The notes: generated by a model from the sequence alone, not told the origin. Shown: positions 45,841-54,733, numbered from the stretch's first letter. The stretch is DNA of 64,000 bases from Atopobiaceae bacterium UBA1367 (GCA_002305995.1 DBRN01000012.1:507910-571909); one strand, 5' to 3'. Made by a program: numbers and translations.

Positions 45841-46137
45841 TTAGCCTAGGACCTCGACCTCGACCGAGGTCCCCACGCGGGACCCAAGCGCACGGGCGAG
45901 CGTGCGGATGGCCTTGATGGTGCGACCGCGGCGCCCGATGATGCGCCCGGCATCCTCCTCGGCGCAGCTCACCTCGATGAGCGTGCCCACAGGACCGTCG
46001 GTCACATCAAGGGAGACGGCGTCGTCGTCGCCCACGAGACCGCACACGATGTACTCGACGAGGTCGGCAACCCTGTCGGAGGGCATCTCGGGGGCTGTGG
46101 CGTCAACTTCGATGGACTCGGTCATCTTGTCGCTCAC
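45841..46137 (-). CDS. khpA: KH-domain RNA-binding protein KhpA
   Basis: A 98-residue single type II KH domain protein with the IIGRRGRTIKAIRTL GxxG loop (about 66-80) and the usual acidic N-terminal lead. KhpA forms an RNA-binding pair with KhpB (Jag) and affects cell size in some Gram-positives. The GTG at 46137 has GAGGAG at the end of rpsP 8 bases upstream and is preferred to the ATG at 46125. Its place between rpsP and rimM is the standard one. Confidence 0.9.
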   Translation of the reverse strand: MSDKMTESIEVDATAPEMPSDRVADLVEYIVCGLVGDDDAVSLDVTDGPVGTLIEVSCAEEDAGRIIGRRGRTIKAIRTLARALGSRVGTSVEVEVLG

Positions 46138-46142
46138 GGGAA

Positions 46143-46454
46143 CTACTCCTCGGACCCGGCAGCCTTGGCGGCGGCCTTCTTGGAGAGCTTCTGCCTCTTC
46201 TCGGGAGCAGGGGCACCAGAGCGCGCGATGTCGATCAGATGTGAGACGGCGTTGGTGGGCTGGGCGCCCTTGGCGATCCACGCATCGATCTTCTCGAGGT
46301 CGAGGTCGATCACCTTGGGGGTGGACACGGGGTTGTAGCGGCCGACCAGCTCGATGTAGCGACCGTCGCGGGGCATGCGGCCATCAGCGACGACGACGCG
46401 GTAGAACGGGCGCTTCTTGGCGCCATGGCGGGCCAGGCGAATCTTGACTGCCAA
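46143..46454 (-). CDS. rpsP: 30S ribosomal protein S16
   Basis: The 103-residue protein begins (M)AVKIRLARHGAKKRPFYRVVVAD, diagnostic of S16, and contains RDGRYIELVGRYNP and IDAWIAKGAQPTNAV. The tail is Lys/Ala-rich (about residues 85-103). The start codon is a TTG at 46454 with GGAGGAG 6 bases upstream; the family N-terminus leaves no other choice. First gene of rpsP-khpA-rimM-trmD-lepB. Confidence 0.97.
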   Translation of the reverse strand: MAVKIRLARHGAKKRPFYRVVVADGRMPRDGRYIELVGRYNPVSTPKVIDLDLEKIDAWIAKGAQPTNAVSHLIDIARSGAPAPEKRQKLSKKAAAKAAGSEE

Positions 46455-46527
46455 TGAAAACTCCTCCAGACAGGCGGCGCACGTGGATGAAGGGTTGACC
46501 GCGCCGCAGGGCCACAAGCATCTGTCT

Positions 46528-46555
46528 ATGATACGACTCTCCCGTCGGCGCGCAA
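46528..46555 (-). promoter_or_regulatory. Putative sigma-70 promoter for rpsP operon
   Basis: Minus strand TTGCGC (46550-46555), 16-base spacer, TATCAT (46528-46533). The leader to the TTG start is about 67 bases. It lies in the 235-base divergent gap between rpsP and the plus-strand response-regulator gene. On the plus strand only a -10-like TACGAT at 46645-46650 is seen for the latter, with no good -35 box. Confidence 0.6.
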
Positions 46556-46689
46556 GGTGCAGTTTTTGTGAAGCGAGACCGATCGAGGGCATCCCGCCGA
46601 GGGCATCCGCGCAAGGGATTCAGACGCCTTTAAGGATCAGGCGCTACGATGGTGGTGGGCACCGTCTCCGAATGAGCTGGAGGGGCAGC

Positions 46690-47382
46690 ATGAACATCCT
46701 GGTGGTCGAGGACGAGCGGAACCTGGCCGACGCCATCTGTCGCATCCTCGCGGACGCGGGCTATCACGCCGAGGCATGCCATGACGGAAGGTCCGGCCTC
46801 GTCTCCGCGCAGAGCGGGCTCTATGACGCCGTCGTGCTCGACGTGATGCTCCCGGGCCTGTCAGGCACCGAGCTCGTGCACGAGCTGCGCAGGGCCCACA
46901 GCTCGCTTCCCGTCCTCATGCTGACGGCACGCACGTCGACGGCAGACAAGGTGGACGGGCTTGACGCGGGCGCCGACGACTACATGACGAAGCCCTTCGA
47001 GGCGCCGGAGCTGCTCGCTCGCCTCCGGGCCCTCACGCGCCGGCAGGGCGAGGTCGTGCTGGACGAGATCAGCTACGCCGACCTCACGCTCGACCTCGCG
47101 ACGCACGACCTGCGCCGCGCCGACCGCAGCGTCCACCTCTCCGGCAAGGAGTTCGAGGTGCTGCGCATGCTCATGGCCTCGACCGCACGCGTCGTCTCAA
47201 AGCAGGACCTGCTCACGCGCGTGTGGGGCGCCGCCGGCGAGACCTCGGAGAACTCCGTCGAGGCCTACGTCTCCTTCCTGCGCAAGAAGATCGCCCACCT
47301 CAGGTCCGACGTGCGGATAACCACCCTGCGCATGCTCGGCTACCGGCTCGAGGTGCTGCCGGAGCCAACCCGGCAGTCCTAG
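46690..47382 (+). CDS. OmpR/PhoB-family response regulator
   Basis: The 230-residue regulator has a receiver domain (about 1-115) with acidic pocket Glu7/Asp8, phospho-acceptor Asp51 (VVLDVMLPG), conserved Thr79 (MLTART) and Lys in YMTKPFE. A C-terminal winged-helix DNA-binding domain follows (LSGKEFEVLRML, VSKQDLLTRVWG, NSVEAYVSFLRKKI). Its ATG has GGAGG upstream. First gene of the only plus-strand block, 12 bases before its kinase. Its target genes and signal are unknown. Confidence 0.94.
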   Translation: MNILVVEDERNLADAICRILADAGYHAEACHDGRSGLVSAQSGLYDAVVLDVMLPGLSGTELVHELRRAHSSLPVLMLTARTSTADKVDGLDAGADDYMTKPFEAPELLARLRALTRRQGEVVLDEISYADLTLDLATHDLRRADRSVHLSGKEFEVLRMLMASTARVVSKQDLLTRVWGAAGETSENSVEAYVSFLRKKIAHLRSDVRITTLRMLGYRLEVLPEPTRQS

Positions 47383-47394
47383 GGGTCGCATGCC

Positions 47395-48648
47395 ATGCTG
47401 AGGGGACTCAGGCGGAAGTTCGTCGTCATCGTCATGGTGCTCGTGGGAGGCGTCCTCGTGGCGATGCTCGGCTCCACGTACGCCGCAACCTACCAGGCGC
47501 AGCGTCGCATCATCGACGAGTCGCTGGAACGCGGCGTCCATAATGACACGGGCGAGCGCCCCATGATGGGAGGCTCCCGCGCACGGGAGCGCGGTGGGCT
47601 GGGGGGCATGCTCGGCCTCGTCGTCGAGGTGAGCGACGAGGGCGTCGTGCTGGAGGTGAGCGACGACCCGGTGTCCATCGACGCTGCCGTCCTCGAGGGG
47701 GTCATCAGCTCCGTGCTGGTGGAGGGGCGGGACGCGGGCGCCGACCGCACCGCGCACATCGAGTGGCGCAGCGTGTCGCTCGAGGGGGGCGGCAGCCGCA
47801 TCGCCATCATCGACACGACCTCGTCCGAGGCGTTCCTGCGCGAGCAGGCCATCAAGGACCTTCAGATCACCTTCGTCGCGCTCGCGACCCTCCTCGCCAT
47901 CACCTGGTGGCTCTCCGACTGGGCGCTGCGCCCCGTCGAACGCGCGTGGGAGCAGCAACGGCGCTTCGTGGCCGACGCCTCGCACGAGCTCAAGACCCCG
48001 ATCGCGGTGATCCTCGCCAACACGCAGATCCTCGAGCGGGACGAGGGCATCGGCGACGATGCCATGCGCTGGGTGCGGAGCACCTCAGGCGAGGCCCAGC
48101 ACATGAGGGAGCTCGTGGGCGACCTCCTCCAGCTCGCGCGCGCCGACGAGGCGCTGATGGGTGGAGGCGCCACCCCTGCCCTGCGGCGCGAGGAGGTGAA
48201 CCTCTCTGAGCTGGTCGAGGCCGTCTCCCTGGAGTTCGATGCCGTCGCCTTCGAGCGAGGCTGCAGCCTGCGCTGCGAGGTGGCCGAGGGGGTCCGCATG
48301 CGAGGCGACCCCGAGTGGATGGGCCGTCTTGTGCGCATCCTCGTCGACAACGCATGCAAGTATGGGGCCGACGGCACCGAGGTGAGCGTGCGTCTCGACA
48401 GGTCGGGCGCCCGTGCGACGCTTGCCGTCCACAACGCCGGCAACCCCATCGACCCCAGCGACCTCCCACATGTGTTCGAGCGATTCTACCGCTCGGACAA
48501 GGCGCGCAGCCGCGAGGGGACGGGAGGCTTTGGGCTGGGGCTGGCCATAGCGAAGGGCATCGCCGACGCCCATGGGGCCGTCATCTCGGTGAGCAGCACG
48601 GCCGAGGGGGGCACCACCTTCACGGTCTCCATCCGATCTGGCGTCTGA
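47395..48648 (+). CDS. Sensor histidine kinase (HisKA/HATPase)
   Basis: The 417-residue membrane kinase has TM1 at about 9-29, an extracytoplasmic region of about 125 residues with a Gly/Arg-rich segment (MMGGSRARERGG), and TM2 at about 157-174. There is no clear HAMP domain. The phospho-acceptor is His197 in ADASHELKTP. The catalytic domain has VDNACKYGADG (N box), VFERFYRSDKARSREG and GGFGLGLAIAKGIADAHG. Partner of the response regulator just upstream. The sensed signal cannot be read from the sequence. Confidence 0.93.
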   Translation: MLRGLRRKFVVIVMVLVGGVLVAMLGSTYAATYQAQRRIIDESLERGVHNDTGERPMMGGSRARERGGLGGMLGLVVEVSDEGVVLEVSDDPVSIDAAVLEGVISSVLVEGRDAGADRTAHIEWRSVSLEGGGSRIAIIDTTSSEAFLREQAIKDLQITFVALATLLAITWWLSDWALRPVERAWEQQRRFVADASHELKTPIAVILANTQILERDEGIGDDAMRWVRSTSGEAQHMRELVGDLLQLARADEALMGGGATPALRREEVNLSELVEAVSLEFDAVAFERGCSLRCEVAEGVRMRGDPEWMGRLVRILVDNACKYGADGTEVSVRLDRSGARATLAVHNAGNPIDPSDLPHVFERFYRSDKARSREGTGGFGLGLAIAKGIADAHGAVISVSSTAEGGTTFTVSIRSGV

Positions 48649-48670
48649 CCCATCGCGTATACTTGCCCGC

Positions 48671-49939
48671 ATGGAGCCCTCGATCGACATTCCGTGGGAC
48701 GGCCGCGCGATCGGCCTTCTGGACCTCGACGCGTTCTTCGCGTCGGTCGAGCAGCTCGACCACCCCGCATGGCGTGGCAAGCCCGTCATCGTCGGCGGGT
48801 CACCGGAGCGCCGGGGCGTGGTCTCGACCGCATCGTACGAGGCAAGGGCCTACGGCATCCACTCGGCGATGCCCTCCTACCAGGCGAGGCGACTCTGCCC
48901 CGACGCCCTGTGGACCAAGGGCCACTTCGCCCGCTATCGCGAGCTCTCCGAGCACGTCATGCGCCTGCTGTGCGACGAGACCCCCTTGGTCGAGCAGGTG
49001 TCGATAGACGAGGCGTTCTTCGATGTCAGCCCCGGCAGATACTCGCGCGAGAACCCCATCGAGATCTGCCGGCGCATCCAACGCAGGGTCAGCGAGCTGG
49101 GAATCACCTGCTCGATAGGGCTGGGAACGAGCAAGACCGTCGCGAAGGTCGCCTCCGAGCGGCAGAAGCCTCGCGGACTCACCGTCGTCCTGCCCGGCAC
49201 CGAGCGAGGCTTCCTGGCACCCTTGCCGGTGCGTGCCCTGAGTGGCATCGGCGCGGCGAGTGAGGCCAGGCTCGCGAGCCTCGGCATCCACACGCTCGGG
49301 CAGCTCGCCTCCCAGGACCCGCAGCGCATGGGGGAGCTCCTCGGCGTCGCCGGCCCGCGCATGGTGATGCGTGCCGCCGGGAGGGAGGAGTCGGCGGTAA
49401 GGGGGCCAGGCGGGCGCGAGAGGGCCAAGTCCGTGTCTGCCGAGCGCACCTTCGCACGTGACCTCACCACCCGAGATGAGCTGAGGGCGGCCATCGACCA
49501 CGTGAGCGCGTGCGTGGGTACGCGGCTCAGGCAAAAGGGACGCACGGGCTCCCTCGTGACGCTGAAGCTCAAGTTCGACGTCCATCACACCCACACCGCC
49601 CAACGGCAGATGGCCGGCCCCACCGACGACGAGCACGTCTTCGGGGCCATCGCACGAGGTCTGCTGGAGGGGCTGTGGAGGGAGGGGACGGGCGTCAGGC
49701 TCGTCGGTGTGGGCGTCAGCGACCTCGACGGTGCGCACGCGTCACAGCTGGGTCTCTTCGAGGAGGATTCCGCGACGGTCGCGTCCGGGCGCGACCTCAG
49801 GGCGCTGGCTGTCGCCACCGACGACATCCGCAGGCGCTTCGGGAGCGCGGCCGTCGCCTATGGGAGGGACCTGCGCTTCAGGATCGACGAGCCGGACGAT
49901 CAGCCGGACGATCCCTCCCCTGCCGCAGACGGCCCCTGA
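48671..49939 (+). CDS. dinB: DNA polymerase IV (Y family)
   Basis: Error-prone lesion-bypass polymerase. The 422-residue protein has the palm motif LLDLDAFFASVEQ, SYEARAYGIHSAMP, and the catalytic acidic pair in VSIDEAFFDVS. It also has the GLGTSKTVAKVAS and LSGIGAASEARLASLGI segments and the little-finger domain. The SQLGLFEE motif near the C-terminus is a sliding-clamp binding site. It begins 22 bases after the kinase gene on the same strand, so it is probably co-transcribed with the two-component genes. No LexA-type box was recognised. Confidence 0.95.
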   Translation: MEPSIDIPWDGRAIGLLDLDAFFASVEQLDHPAWRGKPVIVGGSPERRGVVSTASYEARAYGIHSAMPSYQARRLCPDALWTKGHFARYRELSEHVMRLLCDETPLVEQVSIDEAFFDVSPGRYSRENPIEICRRIQRRVSELGITCSIGLGTSKTVAKVASERQKPRGLTVVLPGTERGFLAPLPVRALSGIGAASEARLASLGIHTLGQLASQDPQRMGELLGVAGPRMVMRAAGREESAVRGPGGRERAKSVSAERTFARDLTTRDELRAAIDHVSACVGTRLRQKGRTGSLVTLKLKFDVHHTHTAQRQMAGPTDDEHVFGAIARGLLEGLWREGTGVRLVGVGVSDLDGAHASQLGLFEEDSATVASGRDLRALAVATDDIRRRFGSAAVAYGRDLRFRIDEPDDQPDDPSPAADGP

Positions 49940-49954
49940 CAGGCACCTGTGGGG
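49933..49954. terminator. Hairpin between convergent dinB and rsfS
   Basis: Stem CCCC-(TG bulge)-ACAGG with CCTGTGGGG around a 2-base loop, overlapping the dinB stop codon. It lies between two converging genes, so it could end transcription both ways, but it has no T-tract. Confidence 0.35.
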
Positions 49955-49971
49955 TCACGCGGCAACGCGCG

Positions 49972-50391
49972 TCACGGGCGCGGAGCGGGGTCGGATGGCG
50001 CGGCCGTGGCGAGCCACCGGTCCTCTGGGGTCGCCCTCTCCAGGTCGAGGCGCACATGCGGCGCGTCGCCCCACAGGCGCTCGAGGCGGTAGAACGCGCG
50101 TGACTCCTCGCGGAACACGTGCAAGACCATGGCCCCGTAGTCGATGAGCACCCAGGTGGCGCCCGCACGCCCCTCCACGGAGAGGGGCCTCTCGCCACAG
50201 TTGAGGCGCACCCTCTCCTCCACCCCCTCGACCACGGCGCTCATCATCGGGTTGTTAGCAACCGTGCAGATCACGAAGTAGTCGCAGACGTCCGACGTGT
50301 CGGTGAGATCGAGCACGAGGATGTCGGTGGCCTTCTTGTCGTCGGCGGCGGTTGCCGCCACCTTCGCCAGCTCGAGGGGGGTGACTGCCAT
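49972..50391 (-). CDS. rsfS: Ribosomal silencing factor RsfS
   Basis: Binds L14 and blocks subunit joining when nutrients are scarce. The 139-residue protein has ATDILVLDLTDTSDVCDYFVICT, a GATWVLIDYGAMVLHVF core and YRLERLWGDAP, all RsfS hallmarks. A short Pro/Ala-rich tail follows. The ATG has GGAGGT. Last gene of rplU-rpmA-obg-proB-nadD-yqeK-rsfS. Confidence 0.95.
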   Translation of the reverse strand: MAVTPLELAKVAATAADDKKATDILVLDLTDTSDVCDYFVICTVANNPMMSAVVEGVEERVRLNCGERPLSVEGRAGATWVLIDYGAMVLHVFREESRAFYRLERLWGDAPHVRLDLERATPEDRWLATAAPSDPAPRP

Positions 50392-50399
50392 GGGACCTC

Positions 50400-51065
50400 C
50401 TAGCCCTGTGTCGTCCCGCGCCGCAGGACGAGCTCGTTGTATGTGTCAAGCGTACCCGGATACAGGTAGCGCCCGGTGGCGATGACGTACGACACGCCAT
50501 GGCGGAACGACGACCAGAACACGTCCTCGAGAGGCGCGCGCGCGTCGACCAGCTCGCGCACCTCGTGGACGGCCGGCACGTCTCGCCGACACGGCTCGAC
50601 GCCGTCGGCGACGAAGAGCACGGCATCGAGGGGGGTCATGTCCGCGTGCCCGACGGTGTGGCGCGCTATCGCCTGCCAGATCGGGGCGGGCAGGTCGGGA
50701 TAGCGATCCGGCAGGTGGCATGCCGCCGTCATCCCGTGCAGCAGCGGTCGCACGAGATCCATGTCCACGCCAAGGTCGATGCCCAGCCGCACCGCGAGGT
50801 CGACCTGCTCGCGCGGGGAGAGGACCTTGTCCCAGTCGTGCAGGATGCCGGCCACGCGCGCCAGCAGCGGATCGACGCCATAGGCAAGCGCCATCTGCTC
50901 CGCCGTGCGGGCGACCGAGAGGGAGTGCCGGTACCGTGCCGGACGTACCGTTGCCATGTGGTCGCGCAGGTCGTCCTCGAGTCGGTGTATCAGCGCGGCA
51001 TCGGCCCTCGCGTGGGCGGGCATGCCCGCCTCGGGAGACCAGCTACCCGCCCTGTCGTATGGCAT
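50400..51065 (-). CDS. yqeK: YqeK-family HD-domain hydrolase (diadenosine tetraphosphate hydrolase type)
   Basis: The 221-residue HD protein has the first His in RYRHSLSVARTAEQMA, the HD pair in AGILHDWDKVLS, two further conserved His in PLLHGMTAAC and AIARHTVGHADMT, and Asp in VLFVADGVEPCRRD. Relatives in Gram-positives cleave Ap4A symmetrically to ADP. The ATG at 51065 has GGGAGGGG upstream and overlaps the end of nadD by 23 bases. The nadD-yqeK-rsfS order is standard. Confidence 0.9.
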   Translation of the reverse strand: MPYDRAGSWSPEAGMPAHARADAALIHRLEDDLRDHMATVRPARYRHSLSVARTAEQMALAYGVDPLLARVAGILHDWDKVLSPREQVDLAVRLGIDLGVDMDLVRPLLHGMTAACHLPDRYPDLPAPIWQAIARHTVGHADMTPLDAVLFVADGVEPCRRDVPAVHEVRELVDARAPLEDVFWSSFRHGVSYVIATGRYLYPGTLDTYNELVLRRGTTQG

Positions 51066-51792
51066 CGCCCCTCCCCCCTGCCTGCCCGTAGCGGCTGCCG
51101 CTCGCGCCGTAGAGCTTGTGCTTGTGAATGTAGCCGGTGACGGGGTCGGGCGTGAGGTAGCGCAGGCTCTGGCCCAGCCTCACCCGCTCGCGCAGGTAGC
51201 TCGACGAGATTGCCAGCGCGGGCACCTCGAGGTAGGTGACGTCGAAGTCATGCGGCGCCCGGGCGAATGCCGCCTGGGCGGAGGCGAGGTCGTAGCCCGG
51301 CCTGGTGGCGCCCACCAGGTGCGCGAGCCGCGCGATGGTGCCGGCGTTGCGCCAGCTCACGACCTCGGCGATGGCGTCGGCGCCCGTGATGAAGTAGAAC
51401 TCGACGTTGCCGGGGTAGGCGCACCTCAGCCGCTCGAGGGTGTCTGCCGTATAGGTGATCCCCCCACGGTCGATCTCGAAGCGGCTCGCGACGAAGTGCG
51501 GGTTGTCAGAGGTCGCCAGCAGGGTCATCGCATAGCGGTCCTCGCTGGCACTCACGTGCTTGTCCTGCTTGAACGCCGGGCTTCCCGCCGGCATGAACAC
51601 GACCACGTCGAGGTCGAGGTCGTCGAAGGCCTGCTCGGCTGCGACGAGGTGCCCGTGGTGTATCGGGTCGAAGGTCCCGCCCATGATGCCCAAGCGGTAG
51701 GTCCGCGAGGGATCCTGCCCGAGGATGGGAAGGTCGCCCCGCTCGATGATGTCCTCGGTGATGCGGAGGGCATCCTCCTCTGTCAGAGACAT
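51043..51792 (-). CDS. nadD: Nicotinate-nucleotide adenylyltransferase
   Basis: Makes deamido-NAD from nicotinate mononucleotide and ATP. The 249-residue protein has the nucleotidyltransferase motif GGTFDPIHHGH at 38-48, VVFMPAGSPAFK, YFITGADAIAEV and the ISSSYLRERV motif of the ISSTxxR type. An N-terminal extension of about 33 residues precedes the core. I chose the ATG at 51792, which has GGGAG 6 bases upstream; an ATG at 51834 overlaps the proB stop (TGATG) and has a weak ribosome site. Confidence 0.94.
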   Translation of the reverse strand: MSLTEEDALRITEDIIERGDLPILGQDPSRTYRLGIMGGTFDPIHHGHLVAAEQAFDDLDLDVVVFMPAGSPAFKQDKHVSASEDRYAMTLLATSDNPHFVASRFEIDRGGITYTADTLERLRCAYPGNVEFYFITGADAIAEVVSWRNAGTIARLAHLVGATRPGYDLASAQAAFARAPHDFDVTYLEVPALAISSSYLRERVRLGQSLRYLTPDPVTGYIHKHKLYGASGSRYGQAGGRGDAIRQGG

Positions 51793-51833
51793 GCGCGTCT
51801 CCCTCTCGCGCCCGCGCGCGTCGCCGGCGGCCA

Positions 51834-52958
51834 TCAGAACACCAGCAGCTCGTCGCGATGGATGGCGGGCTGGCCGTCCTTCTCGGGCATGAAGCGTGCG
51901 ATGACGTCGAGCTTGAGACCGCTCACGCGCACCATCTCGTCGGACGAGTAGCGCACCGTGCCGCGACCGATGAGGGCGCCTTCGGGCGTGACGACGTTAA
52001 CGACGTCGCCCGCGACGTAGGTGCCCTCGGTCGCGATCACGCCGACCGGCAGCACCGACGCGCCCCGCTCGATGACGGCGGCGCAGGCGCCCTCGTCGAG
52101 GGTCAGGGTGCCCCGGGTCACGTCGGCCAGGCCGATCCAGAACTTCCGAGGGCTCTCATGGGACGATCCCAGCGGGGCCTCGAACCTCGTGCCGACCTTC
52201 GCCCCGCCGACGACCTCCAGGAGCACGCCGGGGCGCCTGCCCTTGCAGACGACCGTCGGTATGCCGGCCACGAGCAGGGCACGGGCGGCATGCAGCTTGG
52301 TGGTCATGCCACCGATCCCCACGGCCGATCCCGCACCACCAGCCATGGCCATGACGGTGTCGTCCACGCGCTCGATCCTGTCGAGCAGGCGGGCATCGGG
52401 ATCAACGGCGGGGTCGGCGGTGTAGAGCCCGTCGACGTCGGACATGATGACATAGAGGTCGGCGGCTATCAGGGTCGCGACGATCGCGCCCAGCATGTCG
52501 TTGTCGCCAAAGGCGAACTCGGCGACGGAGACCGTGTCGTTCTCGTTGACCACCGGGACGACCCCGAGATCGAGGAGGCGCTCCATGGTGTTGCGCGCGT
52601 TGAGGTAGGCCTCTCGGTCGACCATGTCGCGCCTCGTCAGGAGGACCTGACCGCACGCGATGCCACGCTGGGCCAGGATCTCCGCGTACACCTCCGTGAG
52701 CGCCGCCTGGCCACAGGCCGCACAGGCCTGCAGGCTCGGCATGTCGGTGGGGCGCTGGGAGAGGCTCAGGCGCTCCATGCCCGCCGCGACGGCGCCTGAC
52801 GACACGATGACCACGCGCTTGCCCATGCGCCTGAGCCCGACGACCTGGCCGCAGAGGTCGGCGATGAACGCGCGGTCCACGGCCCCGCGCTCGTCGACGA
52901 GGGTGGACGAGCCGATCTTGATGACCACGATGTCCGTGTCGCGAGACAGGTCCGCCAT
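51834..52958 (-). CDS. proB: Glutamate 5-kinase
   Basis: First step of proline synthesis. The 374-residue protein has an amino-acid-kinase domain (VVIKIGSSTLVD, VIVSSGAVAAGM, NENDTVSV, FGDNDMLGAIVA, GIGGMTTKLHAAR) and a C-terminal PUA domain (about 275-374, GTLTLDEGACAAV). ATG overlaps the obg stop (TGATG). proA is not next to it here. Confidence 0.95.
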   Translation of the reverse strand: MADLSRDTDIVVIKIGSSTLVDERGAVDRAFIADLCGQVVGLRRMGKRVVIVSSGAVAAGMERLSLSQRPTDMPSLQACAACGQAALTEVYAEILAQRGIACGQVLLTRRDMVDREAYLNARNTMERLLDLGVVPVVNENDTVSVAEFAFGDNDMLGAIVATLIAADLYVIMSDVDGLYTADPAVDPDARLLDRIERVDDTVMAMAGGAGSAVGIGGMTTKLHAARALLVAGIPTVVCKGRRPGVLLEVVGGAKVGTRFEAPLGSSHESPRKFWIGLADVTRGTLTLDEGACAAVIERGASVLPVGVIATEGTYVAGDVVNVVTPEGALIGRGTVRYSSDEMVRVSGLKLDVIARFMPEKDGQPAIHRDELLVF

Positions 52959-54382
52959 CAGAGACCCTCCCCCTCGTCCTCGCCGGGAGGCCCCCCTGCT
53001 GTGATGGGAGCCTCTTCGTGTCGGGATGCCCCGTCGCCAGGGGAAGGACCCTGGGCGTCGTCGCCATCGTAGCTGAAGGCGAACCCGAGGATGCGCACCT
53101 CGTCCCCCTGCCTGCATCCGCTCTTGGCAAGCAGGCCGTCGAGCCCGATGCGGTCGAAGCGTCTCTGCAGGTATGTGACGGCCTCCTCGTTGTCCCAGTC
53201 GGTCTGCACCACCATGCGCTCGACGGCGCCGCCGGAGACGCGCCACACGCCGCGCCCCTCGCGCGTGACGGTGATGCGCCTGTCACGTCTCAGGCGCTCC
53301 CGCTCGACCACGGCGTTGAAGTCGATGGTCGGGGCGTCAGGCGCGATCTCGCGCCTCAGGACGGCCACCTGGGCGGCACAGGTGGCCACGAGCTCCTCGA
53401 GGCCCTCCCCCGTGACGGCGGACACCTCGAGGTAGGGGCGCCCGTCCGCCTCGGCGGCCTCGCGCAGGACCAGGGATGCCACGTCGGTTCCGGGCATGTC
53501 GCACTTGTTGCCCACGACGATCTGGGGACGGTCGGCGAGCTCGGAGGCATAGGCCGCGAGCTCGTCGTTGATCGTGCGGTAGTCGGCGAGGGGGTCGCGG
53601 CCCTCAAGGCCGCCCGTCAGGTCGACCACGTGCAGGATCAGCGCCGTGCGCTCTATGTGGCGCAGGAACTCGTGCCCAAGGCCCCTTCCCTCGCTCGCCC
53701 CCTCGATGAGGCCCGGAACGTCGGCGACGACGAAGGACTCCCCCGTCCTGGCGCGCGCGACGCCGAGGTTGGGCACGAGCGTGGTGAAGGGGTAGTCGGC
53801 GATCTTGGGACGAGCCGCCGAGATGCGAGCGATGATGGAGCTCTTGCCCACCGAGGGCATGCCCACGAGCGCCGCATCGGCCATGAGCTTCATCTCGAGC
53901 TCGATCCAGTGCTCGAGCGCAGGCTCGCCCTTCTCGGCGAAGGCGGGGGCACGGCGCACCGAGGTCACGAAGTGGGTGTTGCCGCGGCCGCCCGCGCCGC
54001 CAGGCGCCACGACCACGCGATCCCCCGGATGCGTGAGGTCGCACACGTCATGCGCCGGTGTCATGGTCGTGGCGTCAATCTCGCGCACCACCGTGCCCAG
54101 CGGCACCCTGAGCACGAGGTCGGCGCCGTCCCTGCCGTGGCGGCGGGAGCCCTTGCCATGCGTGCCACGCTCGGCACGGAAGTGGTGCTTGTAGCGATAG
54201 TCGATGAGCGACGACAGCTGTGCGTCCGCCTCGAGGATCACCGAGCCGCCGTCGCCGCCGTCGCCGCCGTCGGGGCCGCCCTTCGGGACGAACGCCTCGC
54301 GGCGGAACGACATGCAGCCGGCACCGCCGTCCCCGCCCCGGACGTTGATCCTGCACATGTCTGTGAAGGTGGCGGTAGGCAC
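52958..54382 (-). CDS. obg: GTPase Obg (CgtA)
   Basis: Ribosome-associated GTPase for large-subunit assembly and stress control. The 474-residue protein has the glycine-rich OBG fold (GGDGGAGCMSFRREAFVPKGG, DGGDGGDGGS), the G domain with GMPSVGKSS, DVPGLIEGASEGRGLGHEFLRH and NKCD, and the C-terminal OCT domain. A further acidic tail follows. The start is a GTG at 54382 with AGAGG 6 bases upstream. The frame is open a little further, but that part would run into the terminator behind rpmA. Confidence 0.96.
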   Translation of the reverse strand: MPTATFTDMCRINVRGGDGGAGCMSFRREAFVPKGGPDGGDGGDGGSVILEADAQLSSLIDYRYKHHFRAERGTHGKGSRRHGRDGADLVLRVPLGTVVREIDATTMTPAHDVCDLTHPGDRVVVAPGGAGGRGNTHFVTSVRRAPAFAEKGEPALEHWIELEMKLMADAALVGMPSVGKSSIIARISAARPKIADYPFTTLVPNLGVARARTGESFVVADVPGLIEGASEGRGLGHEFLRHIERTALILHVVDLTGGLEGRDPLADYRTINDELAAYASELADRPQIVVGNKCDMPGTDVASLVLREAAEADGRPYLEVSAVTGEGLEELVATCAAQVAVLRREIAPDAPTIDFNAVVERERLRRDRRITVTREGRGVWRVSGGAVERMVVQTDWDNEEAVTYLQRRFDRIGLDGLLAKSGCRQGDEVRILGFAFSYDGDDAQGPSPGDGASRHEEAPITAGGPPGEDEGEGL

Positions 54383-54426
54383 GCGACACCTCTTCCCTCT
54401 CGATGGTCCTCGCACTCACATCCTAC

Positions 54427-54457
54427 GACAAAAGGCCCCCGATCAGTTCGGGGGCCT
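54427..54457 (-). terminator. Rho-independent terminator between rpmA and obg
   Basis: Stem AGGCCCCCGA/TCGGGGGCCT (about 10 bp, loop of 5) at 54433-54457, followed by TTTTGT on the minus strand. It lies 25 bases past the rpmA stop and 45 bases before the obg start. Confidence 0.88.
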
Positions 54458-54481
54458 GCCCAGCCGTGCCTGGATGCCGCG

Positions 54482-54733
54482 CTACGCCTCGGTGCGCACG
54501 TGCACGAAGTGCTTTCTGCCCCTCTTGAACTCGACGACGCCGTCGGCCAGGGCGAACAGGGTGTCATCCCTGCCGCGGCCCACGTTCTCGCCGGGGGTGA
54601 TGTGGGTGCCGCGCTGGCGGACGATGATCTGCCCGGTCTTGATCGCCTGGCCGCCGTAGATCTTGACGCCCAGTCGCTGGGCGTGGGAGTCGCGGCCGTT
54701 GCGCGAGGAGCCGAGACCTTTCTTGTGAGCCAT
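54482..54733 (-). CDS. rpmA: 50S ribosomal protein L27
   Basis: The 83-residue protein begins MAHKKGLGSSRNGRDS, so it lacks the cleavable N-terminal extension found in Firmicutes. Contains LGVKIYGGQAIKTGQIIVRQRGT and VHVRTEA-type ending. Follows rplU by 46 bases. Confidence 0.98.
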   Translation of the reverse strand: MAHKKGLGSSRNGRDSHAQRLGVKIYGGQAIKTGQIIVRQRGTHITPGENVGRGRDDTLFALADGVVEFKRGRKHFVHVRTEA

